Assembly: GCA_013335175.1 (NCBI GenBank)
Contig: JAAXWC010000002.1
Span: 1-64,000 of the forward strand
Direction: 5' to 3'
Length of the DNA: 64,000 nt
Source of the DNA: Candidatus Roizmanbacteria bacterium
GTDB lineage: Bacteria; Patescibacteriota; Microgenomatia; UBA1406; GWC2-37-13
In this document: positions 1 to 7,942 of the stretch, in pieces
How the letters are laid out: each line of letters begins with the position of its first letter
How positions within the stretch are numbered: the stretch's first letter is position 1
Notes under the pieces: generated by a model
The model's input: only the letters and a program-made list of their open reading frames with translations
The model's database searches: none
Told to the model about the DNA's origin: nothing
Made by a program: the position numbers and the translations under genes

Positions 1-2
1 AA

Positions 3-944
3 GATTCAACAAGTAATCCGCTCAAAGTAGTTGTGGGCATTGAAGGAAGGGCACCAAGATATACAAAAGACATAAGTGCCCCCGTAAGCATTATTAGGAA
101 TAAGCCTCAGGAAAGTCAGCCAAATAGAATAGCGCCCGCTACTGCATTGGATACGATATTGTATGTATTACCACAGCGAAAAACTATAATGGATGAACCA
201 ACCAAAGTAAGGCATCGTTCAACACCTAGATCTGCATTAGTACAACAAGATATGCCGCCTATAAAAATGCCAGAAATAGGGTCTGCTCTTGAACAAGCAT
301 TTCAGTTAAAAGAACACAGTAGTCAAAGACAAAGCATCATAACTGAAAATGAAAAAGTAGTAACCCTGAAACAAGAAGAAAGACAAACGCATGAGGCCAC
401 AGAACATGAGACAATGAAGGAAGTAAACAACGTTCTGTCATCTACTAATAAAATAGCTACGCAAACTCAGTCAGAAAAGACTACACAACAGATACAAAGC
501 GAAAATCGTGTATCGGCAGAAGTAGAGGCCACAAAAAATAGAGAAGCACAAACAGCTCTTAGTGGAGTTACCGGCTCGCAAGCATCTGCCTCAAACCCAC
601 GCAATCTTACCAGACAGAGCACACCTCAAAACAATGCTCAAATGCCCAAACAGCATCAGAATTCACAGCCCGACAGCAAAGACCTTGGGACACATGAGGC
701 AGTGAGTTCCGTCAAAACAAGTACTCGTTCATCTAAGAACACACCTGTGCAGAAGAACACAAAACAGTCACATACACATTCATCACGGACAGCATCAAGA
801 GTGACGGATGTAAAACAATCTGTAACCATTTCTCAAGGAGTGGCTGGAGTTCAATCAAATACAGGTATGATCATATTTGAACCCAATACATTAAGGCAAG
901 ATTTTAGCCAAATGTTACAATATGCCAGAAAATTCGCAGCCTAA
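3..944 (+). CDS. Hypothetical low-complexity protein, 5' end outside window
   Basis: I do not recognise this protein. The reading frame is open from the first bases of the window, so the GTG at 33 is probably internal and the gene begins further left. The visible ~313 residues are very rich in Gln, Ser, Thr, Asn and Lys, with no signal peptide, membrane segment or motif, and are probably disordered. A short more ordered tail occurs around residues 270-303 (hydrophobic stretch with GMIIFEP). Its last 23 bases overlap the start of the next gene, so the two are probably co-transcribed and translationally coupled. Low-complexity proteins of this type occur near secretion or conjugation genes in CPR genomes, but nothing seen here proves that role. 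Confidence 0.6.
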   Translation, partial: DSTSNPLKVVVGIEGRAPRYTKDISAPVSIIRNKPQESQPNRIAPATALDTILYVLPQRKTIMDEPTKVRHRSTPRSALVQQDMPPIKMPEIGSALEQAFQLKEHSSQRQSIITENEKVVTLKQEERQTHEATEHETMKEVNNVLSSTNKIATQTQSEKTTQQIQSENRVSAEVEATKNREAQTALSGVTGSQASASNPRNLTRQSTPQNNAQMPKQHQNSQPDSKDLGTHEAVSSVKTSTRSSKNTPVQKNTKQSHTHSSRTASRVTDVKQSVTISQGVAGVQSNTGMIIFEPNTLRQDFSQMLQYARKFAA

Positions 945-1212
945 AAGACCAAAACGCCAACGAATCATTGTGAATCCTGTAATCCCAATGAAATTCCCTG
1001 CTGAAATATCAAAACATCAGATGCAGGAATTTATTAATACACATCACAAGGAATTTAAGAGCGTGATATATATGGGCTGGGTAAAGCGAATAGTAGACAA
1101 CAAGAGAAGATTCAGGTTTATTATTGTCACTGCTGATAATTCCCGTGAGGCTCGGCAAAAATTCAGAAAAGAGGAGGCAAATAACGTCGATGTGTGGGAT
1201 TTAACCGACTAA
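922..1212 (+). CDS. Small basic hypothetical protein (96 aa)
   Basis: Unrecognised. A short basic N-terminal tail (KRPKRQR at residues 8-14) precedes a compact region of alternating hydrophobic and charged residues, ending in an acidic VDVWDLTD. No signal peptide or membrane helix is visible. Its start lies inside the end of the upstream low-complexity gene (23 nt overlap), suggesting an operon. Its stop overlaps the stop of the convergent Clp-like gene by 4 nt. The basic tail could bind nucleic acid or an acidic partner, but this is only inference. Confidence 0.6.
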   Translation: MPENSQPKRPKRQRIIVNPVIPMKFPAEISKHQMQEFINTHHKEFKSVIYMGWVKRIVDNKRRFRFIIVTADNSREARQKFRKEEANNVDVWDLTD

Positions 1213-3173
1213 AACTCAACACGTTCACCCTCTTTTAGTTCTCCACTAATAATCATTTCTGCTAAACTATTCTCTATTTTCTCTTGAATTAATCGTAATA
1301 AACCCCGTGCCCCATATCTTGGATCATATGCCTCCTTAGCGAGATTTTGCAATGAAGTATCTGTGACTATTAATTCAATATTCCGTTTAGCTAATCCAGC
1401 AGCTAATTTTTCAATTTGTATTCGTGCGATGCCAACTAATGCGTCTGGTTTCAGTGCATTGAATATAATGATATTATCGAATCTATTTATGAATTCGATT
1501 CGAAAATAATCTTGAAGAATTTCCTTTAGTTCCGTAATAATCTCTGGTTGCGTTTTACCTTCGTCAATCATATCTAATATATCTTCAATACCAGCATTTG
1601 ATGTGGCGATAATGACCGCATTACGGAAATCGACTTTATTGCCCTGTCCATCAGTTAACCTTCCATCATCTAAGACTTGTAAGAATATATCGAAGACACG
1701 AGGATGTGATTTCTCAATCTCATCAAGTAATACTAGTGTATAAGGTTTTGCTTTAACTGGATTAGTCAACTGCCCTCCTTCCTCGTATCCTATATATCCG
1801 GGAGGTGCGCCTATGAGACGTTGTACCATGTGAGCTTCAGAGAACTCAGACATATCCAGGCGCACCATTGATTCTGCGTCTCCAAAAACCTCTTGGGCAA
1901 TAGCTTTGGCTAACTCTGTTTTACCAACACCAGACGGGCCGACGAATAAAAAGGATCCAATAGGCCTGTTTTGCTTTCCAAAACCAAGTCGGGAACGTTG
2001 TATAGTTCGTGCTACAGCATCAATAGCTTGGTCTTGTCCTTTAACCTTTTTTCTGAGCTTGTCCCCGAGATGTGACAGATCCTTTTTATTCAGTTCTGTC
2101 AACGAGCTAATAGGGATATTTGTAATTTGGGATATCAATGCCCGTATAATGTCTTTAGTTATTTTTCTTCCCCCATATTGGGCTGCATTGGCTGCTTCTT
2201 CAAATAAGAGTATCCCTTTAGCTGGGAAAAACTTGTCACCCATATATTGTCTAGCTAGTTGGAACATTTCTTCTGTCACATCGTTTTCAAAGATTACACC
2301 AGTTTGTTGCTGTATCCGATCTTTATGGGCGTTTATAATTCTTTGTAGCTCTTCCTGATTAGGCTCTTCAAGCATTATGATTTCGAGTTTAGATGCGATA
2401 TGAGGATACTCCGTAGCAAATTTCTTATATGCGGATTCATGCGCGGTGCCTATAACTTGCGCGTGTTCAATCAAATACTTAATTTGGCTCGATTCAAAGC
2501 TAAAAATCTCATCCAACATAAAAACGACCTTATTAGTGTTCTGTATGCTTATAAGATTTATAACTTGATCAATGAAAGCGTCACCGCCAGCAAATAGTTG
2601 ATACATTGTGTATTGTGGTAAATACCTATACATTGATTTAGCCAATGTAGTTTTCCCTACTCCAGCTTTCCCCACAATAACAACATTATTGCGAGAGCTC
2701 CTCGATAGCGTTTTAACAATATCGTTGATTGCTTTTGTCCGTTCTACAAATGATGTATCTGTCGATAGATCTCTTAGTTTGTGGATATTTCGTTGCAAAA
2801 TATCTTTGAGAACGGGCTTATACAGTAGGATATCTTTAGCTTCTAGTAATTTCAAAGCACTAAGTAGAAGCACATGTTCATCTATTTTCGGACATCCGAG
2901 AATGCGTTGCTGTTGACGAAACTCTGATTTTAATGCTTTGACGAAAGGCGAACTAATGATGGGTGTTCTAAACTGCTGTAGAAATTTGGATTTAGGTTTT
3001 GATGAAGTTAATATAAGATGAATTTGTTTTTTTATATCTACGAAGTTTTGCAGCAAAGATAACACCTTCTCTTCATTAAGTGATGTTATTACCACATTCG
3101 CCAGAAAGGCTTTCTCATCTTCCGGGTATAGCTCTAAGCTTATTTGTATGATTCTATCGTAATCCACGGGCAT
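1209..3173 (-). CDS. Clp/Hsp100-family AAA+ ATPase (ClpB/ClpC-like, short)
   Basis: A two-AAA-domain unfoldase of 654 aa, shorter than ClpB or ClpC (about 810-860). The N-terminal ~140 residues resemble a divergent Clp N-domain. AAA-1 has a Walker A (GKAGVGKTT, about 170-180) and a Walker B ending LDE, but the double-Arg finger region usual in ClpB reads HIASKLEII, so the trans-acting arginines look absent. AAA-2 is canonical: Walker A GPSGVGKTE, pore loop GYIGY, Walker B LVLLDEIEK, sensor 1 ATSNAG, Arg finger INRFDN and sensor 2 GARGL. I see no ClpB-type coiled-coil M-domain and no IGF/IGL ClpP-docking loop, so a disaggregase-like or adaptor role fits better than a ClpP partner. I chose the ATG at 3173 over an upstream TTG at 3182 because the promoter/operator lies immediately upstream. 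Confidence 0.88.
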   Translation of the reverse strand: MPVDYDRIIQISLELYPEDEKAFLANVVITSLNEEKVLSLLQNFVDIKKQIHLILTSSKPKSKFLQQFRTPIISSPFVKALKSEFRQQQRILGCPKIDEHVLLLSALKLLEAKDILLYKPVLKDILQRNIHKLRDLSTDTSFVERTKAINDIVKTLSRSSRNNVVIVGKAGVGKTTLAKSMYRYLPQYTMYQLFAGGDAFIDQVINLISIQNTNKVVFMLDEIFSFESSQIKYLIEHAQVIGTAHESAYKKFATEYPHIASKLEIIMLEEPNQEELQRIINAHKDRIQQQTGVIFENDVTEEMFQLARQYMGDKFFPAKGILLFEEAANAAQYGGRKITKDIIRALISQITNIPISSLTELNKKDLSHLGDKLRKKVKGQDQAIDAVARTIQRSRLGFGKQNRPIGSFLFVGPSGVGKTELAKAIAQEVFGDAESMVRLDMSEFSEAHMVQRLIGAPPGYIGYEEGGQLTNPVKAKPYTLVLLDEIEKSHPRVFDIFLQVLDDGRLTDGQGNKVDFRNAVIIATSNAGIEDILDMIDEGKTQPEIITELKEILQDYFRIEFINRFDNIIIFNALKPDALVGIARIQIEKLAAGLAKRNIELIVTDTSLQNLAKEAYDPRYGARGLLRLIQEKIENSLAEMIISGELKEGERVEF

Positions 3174-3174
3174 T

Positions 3175-3222
3175 AAATGCAACTAATTTGCAATCGTATT
3201 GTAATGCAAATTAGTTGCATTT
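3175..3222. promoter_or_regulatory. 18-bp perfect inverted repeat: putative double operator of the Clp-like gene
   Basis: Arms 3175-3192 and 3205-3222 are perfect reverse complements separated by 12 nt. Each arm also contains its own dyad, TGCAA-N5-TTGCA (3178-3192 and 3205-3219). On the minus strand the spacer holds TACAAT (plus 3198-3203), a good -10 box for the Clp-like gene starting at 3173. Two palindromic sites flanking a -10 box is the layout expected for a dimeric repressor. The regulator is not identifiable. Confidence 0.7.
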
Positions 3223-3420
3223 GTCAAGTACGAGCATAAGGTTAATAGATCGTATGGATTCAAATAGCTCTATTTATAAAATTACGAAAAATACACAAGA
3301 ATGACATCTGCTAAATTTTGATTGCAGTGGCAATATGAGGTTGTTGAGGCTTGTCAAAACTAACATTATCCCGTTGTATCAATCTATTCTCTCCTTTGAG
3401 AAGGAGGGTGTAGGAGCGTG

Positions 3421-3493
3421 TGCTGAGGGTCAGAGTCGAACTGACATCTGGGGTTTTTCAGACCTCCGCCGTGACCACCTTGGCTACCTCAGC
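3421..3493 (-). tRNA. trnF: tRNA-Phe (GAA)
   Basis: Acceptor arms GCTGAGG/CCTCAGC pair fully, the T arm is GTCAG-TTCGACT-CTGAC, the anticodon loop CTGAAAA gives GAA, and the discriminator is A. CCA is not encoded. The D arm is unusual (3-bp GCC/GGC stem, class-II-like) and the anticodon stem has one A-C mismatch (GAGGT/ACCCC). The variable loop is short, so it is not Ser or Leu. It is two bases downstream of tRNA-Ile. Confidence 0.88.
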
Positions 3494-3495
3494 TG

Positions 3496-3567
3496 TGCAT
3501 CTGCTTGGGTTCGAACCAAGGACATCTACTTTATAAGAGTAGCGCTCTACCACTGAGCTACAGATGC
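3496..3567 (-). tRNA. trnI: tRNA-Ile (TAT)
   Basis: All stems pair: acceptor GCATCTG/CAGATGC, D stem GCTC/GAGC, anticodon stem CTACT/AGTAG, T arm CTTGG-TTCGAAC-CCAAG, discriminator A. The anticodon loop CTTATAA gives TAT, which reads ATA (Ile) directly. Most bacteria read ATA with a CAT anticodon modified to lysidine by TilS, so an unmodified-type UAU tRNA-Ile is uncommon. CCA is not encoded. Confidence 0.92.
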
Positions 3568-3641
3568 TAAGTGCTTCATGTCCGAATTACAAGCGACACT
3601 AAGCGTTTATTATAACGAGTAATGATCGGAAAATCTACCGT

Positions 3642-3682
3642 TTTTTGTGGACTCGACCGGAGTCGAACCGGCGATCTCTGCA
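3642..3682. repeat. 41-bp direct repeat, copy 1 (tRNA-Ala 3' portion)
   Basis: Identical over 41 nt to 7902-7942. It spans the anticodon-stem 3' strand, variable region, T arm and acceptor 3' strand of tRNA-Ala plus five trailing bases. The two copies bracket the 4.2-kb surface-protein cassette, as attachment sites would. No integrase gene is present between them. Confidence 0.85.
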
Positions 3683-3709
3683 TTCTCCTATATACTGAGC
3701 TACTAATCC
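3648..3709 (-). pseudogene. Degenerate tRNA-Ala copy
   Basis: The 3' half (T arm, acceptor 3' strand and 5 nt beyond) is identical to the intact tRNA-Ala at 7908-7980. The 5' half has decayed: about 11 nt covering the 5' anticodon stem and loop are missing, the D stem is broken and the acceptor has a mismatch. The total is 62 nt instead of 73. A TATAATAG promoter-like box lies upstream at the same relative place as for the intact gene, so this looks like a whole-gene duplicate that lost function. Confidence 0.8.
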
Positions 3710-3826
3710 TGATAATACCCTCTATTATAACCGAAAGCCAAAATATTGTAATGTCCAAAATGGGTCAATTTGTACTGGTTGAATGCGTTTTCATTGTAGA
3801 ATTTTTCAAATAATTGCGTTATTTGA

Positions 3827-5506
3827 TCACCGAAAAAAAGACTCTCTCCAAATTTCAAAATCAATTAGGTCAATTTTCCCGTCACAGTTTACATCTCCTT
3901 GGCTTTGTAATGGACACGATTTAGGAGTGGTTGAAATAGTAATCTTCGTTGGTAAAGGAGTCGGAGATTTAGTCGGTATCGGCGTACCAGGTTTTTGTGT
4001 AGACGTGGGCACCTTGCTAATGGTAATAGTTGGGGCTATTGTTAGTGTAGTTTTTGGTTGTATATCAGAATTATATTTTATATTCCCCCCCCACGGCAAC
4101 AAAGCAAAACCTGACTTATCCGAGTAGCTGCCATAAGCATATAAATAATGATCTTTCCCATCCCGTATTGAGTTTGGGGCGATAAATTTAAAACCATGAT
4201 AGTCATCATTGCAATACTCTTTCAGTGTGGTCGGGAACTTAGCAGAAGCCTCGGTAATTGATTGTATCAACACTTTTCCCTCTTCATATGGCCCATCATA
4301 TATATTGATGCTGCTTTTGACGTTTGTGTTAGCAGCATCACATGCCCAACCTACAATACTCGTTTGCGATTGAACTTTCAAAGCACCGCGGACATCTGTT
4401 TTTTTCAAGCCTGTAATTTCCTGTCCAATTTGTACATGATAATCTTGCAAACCGGATATAGACTTATACAGATCAACTAGTCCTGTTTCAGCAGGCGGAT
4501 TCGATCGATATAAATATAAAATTATTCCCACTACCCTTTTATCATTTTTAACAATTTTTCTATACATCTCCATTCTGTCATGCAATGTATTATATGTCTC
4601 TTTTCCAAGGTTAGGGTTTGCCGTATAAGTAGCATCATACTGATCTGCTTCAAGCCAAATATTCTGGCCACGATTAGCCAAACGTTTAACTGTATTGACC
4701 ATGTCATTTAAGCGTACTTCTGAAAAATTTCGCATGTTCCTTTCGTAGTAATCTACTCCTAGATCCGTTACATATTCATAGTAATCAGAGGTAACTTGTT
4801 GATACTTTACGGGAGTTCCATCAGCAAAATGAAATTTTTGCCCATGATTATAAATAGTCTCATTCCAGTAGGAGATATCGAGAACAGGAGGTGCTTCATA
4901 TACTAATATTTTTTTATTTGGATATGTATCTCTAATTAGTTTCGTAATCATTCGAAAATCATTAAATGACCAACCATTCCAAAAAGGTTCATCGAAGTAA
5001 AAAGAACAAATAACGTCTTCGTTCCCCTTAATCCACCCGTTAAATTCATTCCAAATCGTTTTCCAATTGCTTCTTAACCTTATTACCCCATTCCCAAAAC
5101 CCGCTCCCCCAGCAACTTGTGTTCCTGACTCATCATAAATAGGTACTTGAAAATCTGTAGAAAAGATCCAATGCATTGTTAACGTTGCGCATAAATTATT
5201 ACTTCTCAGCTTAACTGCATCTTGAGGAAAATGTGAAGAAGCATCAATTTGAACAATATTTGCATTATGGAGAACACCGATATCATTTAAATTATCAGGA
5301 GATACATAGAAATATCCAAAATACTTTGAACTTGGACTGACAGATTCTGTTGCATATGTATTAATAGTATTAAATAAACTATCCGAGCTTTTAAAAACGA
5401 TACATGAATAACAACTTAAACTAAATATACTCAAAATAATAAATACTATTATTACTAAAAATATTCGTCGATTATCAAATTTTTTATCATTATATGAGTA
5501 AGTCAT
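3827..5506 (-). CDS. Exported protein: glycosidase-like region, beta-sandwich domain, EF-hand tail
   Basis: 559 aa. An N-terminal hydrophobic segment (about 15-40) should act as a signal anchor. Residues ~60-360 look like a TIM-barrel glycoside-hydrolase-type fold, with an acidic FYFDEPFW at a strand end and aromatic-rich segments; I cannot name a family. Residues ~370-475 form a beta-sandwich-like module with GWACD and HGFKF motifs that recurs in bacterial exoproteins. A Pro/Thr-rich linker follows, then a single EF-hand loop (DVNCDGKIDLID) like half of a type I dockerin. The final ~57 residues are encoded by DNA nearly identical to the end of the next upstream gene. It is probably displayed at the cell surface, acting on polysaccharide; substrate unknown. 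Confidence 0.7.
   Translation of the reverse strand: MTYSYNDKKFDNRRIFLVIIVFIILSIFSLSCYSCIVFKSSDSLFNTINTYATESVSPSSKYFGYFYVSPDNLNDIGVLHNANIVQIDASSHFPQDAVKLRSNNLCATLTMHWIFSTDFQVPIYDESGTQVAGGAGFGNGVIRLRSNWKTIWNEFNGWIKGNEDVICSFYFDEPFWNGWSFNDFRMITKLIRDTYPNKKILVYEAPPVLDISYWNETIYNHGQKFHFADGTPVKYQQVTSDYYEYVTDLGVDYYERNMRNFSEVRLNDMVNTVKRLANRGQNIWLEADQYDATYTANPNLGKETYNTLHDRMEMYRKIVKNDKRVVGIILYLYRSNPPAETGLVDLYKSISGLQDYHVQIGQEITGLKKTDVRGALKVQSQTSIVGWACDAANTNVKSSINIYDGPYEEGKVLIQSITEASAKFPTTLKEYCNDDYHGFKFIAPNSIRDGKDHYLYAYGSYSDKSGFALLPWGGNIKYNSDIQPKTTLTIAPTITISKVPTSTQKPGTPIPTKSPTPLPTKITISTTPKSCPLQSQGDVNCDGKIDLIDFEIWRESFFR
3831..4002. repeat. 172-bp direct repeat, copy 1 (linker + EF-hand tail)
   Basis: Matches 5641-5812 with a single mismatch (3986 A versus 5796 C). 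It encodes the Pro/Thr linker end and the EF-hand tail of the preceding gene. The near-identity includes synonymous positions, which implies recent duplication or gene conversion. Confidence 0.93.
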
Positions 5507-5636
5507 AATATTTTAAATGTTAAGTATTACCGTAAAATTATTTCACTATTCAACTTAGTTTTTGTTTTCGATCTCATTGCCCGCACAAAAGATTACTATG
5601 TTTTTTGTTTCGTTAGAATTTTGAAGTTAAGGCATA

Positions 5637-7742
5637 TTATCGAAAAAAAGACTCTCTCCAAATTTCAAAATCAATTAGGTCAATTTTCCCGTCACAGTTT
5701 ACATCTCCTTGGCTTTGTAATGGACACGATTTAGGAGTGGTTGAAATAGTAATCTTCGTTGGTAAAGGAGTCGGAGATTTAGTCGGTATCGGCGTCCCAG
5801 GTTTTTGTGTAGGTATAAGTATAGCCGTTGGCGTGGGAAGGGATGTAACTCTTGGAGTAGGTGTAGCTGTAGGTAAAATAATAGTAGGAGGGATGACTAT
5901 TGTAGGATTGGCAATGACAGTTGGGGTTTTTATAATGGTAGGAGTTGGAGTAAATGTGGGTGAAGACGCAACTGCAAAACTTATATCCTTGGATAACTGA
6001 TTGCCATAAGATATGGTAAATGAGACTGCATTTGACGTTGTATTAGAACTTCCTTTTTCATATGCATAAAAACCTGATTTTGCGATCTTGAATGTCCCCG
6101 GAAATAGATTCGCTGCAAACTGACCAGAAGTTGTAGAATCAATAATTGCAATGGGAGAACTTGAGTTTGAGGAATGATACACATAAAAAGTGAAAGGCAA
6201 CGTTGATGTCGTACTAATAATACCTTTCACATTTGTTGCTTTTGATTGCTGTGAAATAGATCCTGAGTAGTCTGTATTTTCATAAATTACCACGGTATTT
6301 GTCCCTAATGTTGCGGAGCTAGCAAGTGCGATAGATTCACCAGGACTATAACTCTTCAGACTATTGTTAGTTATGGCAATATTATTCCAAGTTCCACCAT
6401 CGAATGTAATCGGGTACAACTGAGTTTGATTTGCAGTACGAGTATCTCTGAAAGTATTTCCTGTGATGTTAATATACTTACTCGTTATCCCATTTCGCGG
6501 TACTAATAAAATACCGGGATGTAATATACTATAGATATTCGTCGAGTTATTATTAGTAAATGTATTTTTACTAATAAATAAATCACTTGATGGAGTGCTT
6601 GATTGATGCCAAACATCATCGCTTATTAGTAAACCAACTACATTACTATTAAATGTATTACTTGTTACAATCCCACCTTCAACTGCGCCCAATTGTAGTC
6701 CAGTTCCGAGATTATTAAAACTATTATTTTGGATTTTGTAGTTTAAAACGCTTACTCTACCAAAATTTCCGTTATCCGACAAGTTCGCCCCCTGCACTCC
6801 AACAGTTTTATGACCAGTTGTATTGTCTTTAACATCTACAGAATCACTTCCATATATATTATTATTACTGATGGTTACATTATCGCAAGATAGTGAATAA
6901 TATATAGCTCGCAAACCGAGATTCGTTCCTGTTTTGTTTTGTTCTCCGAAGGTATTTCTTTCCACAACAACAGTATTCGCATTCTGATATATACCGATGG
7001 AAGAAGTTCCAGCCAAACTTGAGTCGTATACTATATTTTTAAAGGTATTATTCCGAAGCGTAACATTGCTACTATTAAAAACAAGAATTTGCTCTAGAGA
7101 ACTATGGTGTCCATCGAAGGTCGAATTTTCTATAACAATGTTATTATTATGAGCAACAGAATCTTTGCTGTGTTTCATTGATCCGATGCGTATCCCCCAT
7201 CCCTTATAGATATTCTTTATTTCAATGTTATGGACTCGGACATTTGATGCTTTTTCTAGAGCTATTCCACTATTTGATTCAAAAAAATTCGTATCTATGG
7301 TTAGATCATTAATTTCAACATTATCTATTGAATCAGTAGTCAGTTCTGCACTTCGGTCCTCATTATTTGCAAATACATATGAAAATTTTCGGTCACATTT
7401 AATTATTGTTTTGCCAACCCCGCTTCCTTGAATAGTTACGTTAGATCGTAGAATAACACTTTTAGAAAAAACATAATTTCCTGCAGGGATAAGAACCGTT
7501 CCTCCATTTACTTTACTTGCTATGTCGATTACTGTTTGTAAAGCTTGCGAATCATCGGCTACACCATCTTTTTTCGCCCCGTAATCCAAAATATTATACG
7601 TAGAAACAGAATCTGCTGCTCTTGATTTATATCCGAATCTCGATTTAGTATAAAAAGTATTCAAAACTACCATCCCAACAACACCGACCAACAAACCAAC
7701 TACTATGATGATACTCCCTACTCTCTTTTTTTTATCCATCAA
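5637..7742 (-). CDS. Exported right-handed beta-helix protein (pectate-lyase-3-like) with EF-hand tail
   Basis: 701 aa with an N-terminal membrane anchor (about 8-30). Residues ~48-115 carry a Pectate_lyase_3-type start (YNILDYGAKKDGVADDSQAL, then GGTVLIPAGNY). Many repeating N-rich coils (ITNNSL, VTLRNNTF, ISNNNIYG type) follow to ~480, typical of a right-handed parallel beta-helix. Then come a beta-rich domain (~500-595), a Pro/Thr-rich linker and the same SCPLQSQGDVNCDG-type EF-hand tail as the neighbouring gene. Proteins with this fold cut or bind polysaccharides; catalytic residues cannot be assigned here. It lies between an intact and a broken tRNA-Ala and is probably surface attached through its N-terminal helix. 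Confidence 0.78.
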   Translation of the reverse strand: MMDKKKRVGSIIIVVGLLVGVVGMVVLNTFYTKSRFGYKSRAADSVSTYNILDYGAKKDGVADDSQALQTVIDIASKVNGGTVLIPAGNYVFSKSVILRSNVTIQGSGVGKTIIKCDRKFSYVFANNEDRSAELTTDSIDNVEINDLTIDTNFFESNSGIALEKASNVRVHNIEIKNIYKGWGIRIGSMKHSKDSVAHNNNIVIENSTFDGHHSSLEQILVFNSSNVTLRNNTFKNIVYDSSLAGTSSIGIYQNANTVVVERNTFGEQNKTGTNLGLRAIYYSLSCDNVTISNNNIYGSDSVDVKDNTTGHKTVGVQGANLSDNGNFGRVSVLNYKIQNNSFNNLGTGLQLGAVEGGIVTSNTFNSNVVGLLISDDVWHQSSTPSSDLFISKNTFTNNNSTNIYSILHPGILLVPRNGITSKYINITGNTFRDTRTANQTQLYPITFDGGTWNNIAITNNSLKSYSPGESIALASSATLGTNTVVIYENTDYSGSISQQSKATNVKGIISTTSTLPFTFYVYHSSNSSSPIAIIDSTTSGQFAANLFPGTFKIAKSGFYAYEKGSSNTTSNAVSFTISYGNQLSKDISFAVASSPTFTPTPTIIKTPTVIANPTIVIPPTIILPTATPTPRVTSLPTPTAILIPTQKPGTPIPTKSPTPLPTKITISTTPKSCPLQSQGDVNCDGKIDLIDFEIWRESFFR
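5641..5812. repeat. 172-bp direct repeat, copy 2 (linker + EF-hand tail)
   Basis: Second copy of the block at 3831-4002, one mismatch. It encodes the C-terminus of the beta-helix protein. Confidence 0.93.
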
Positions 7743-7901
7743 TATACATAATATTAAGAAATATATAATCTAAAATCAAAAGTATTCGTATTTATGCTGA
7801 AATGTTTTATATTAACAGCCGTTATGAAACTAGCAAACGCTAACATGGGAGTCGTATGTTTTACTGTATAAATATCTTCGAAGGATAAACCTATTTATGT
7901 C

Positions 7902-7942
7902 TTTTTGTGGACTCGACCGGAGTCGAACCGGCGATCTCTGCA
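7902..7942. repeat. 41-bp direct repeat, copy 2 (within tRNA-Ala)
   Basis: Identical to 3642-3682. This copy is part of the intact tRNA-Ala gene. Confidence 0.85.

Noticed and set aside
1906-2916. Plus-strand open frames of 65-150 codons inside the Clp-like gene
   Set aside because: They lie antisense to well-conserved AAA motifs, have no recognisable domains and no start signals.
3335-3556. Short plus-strand frame across the tRNA pair
   Set aside because: It reads antisense through tRNA-Phe and tRNA-Ile; the same applies to frames at 3622-3813 and 7905-8129.
3783-4127. Plus-strand frame opposite the linker and EF-hand tail (also 5737-6000)
   Set aside because: Gly/Val-rich translation is the reverse complement of Pro/Thr-rich linker codons; also seen at 51048-51419.
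3642-7942. An intact integrative element with integrase
   Set aside because: No integrase, excisionase or mobility gene lies between the tRNA-Ala repeats, so only a remnant or duplication is supported.
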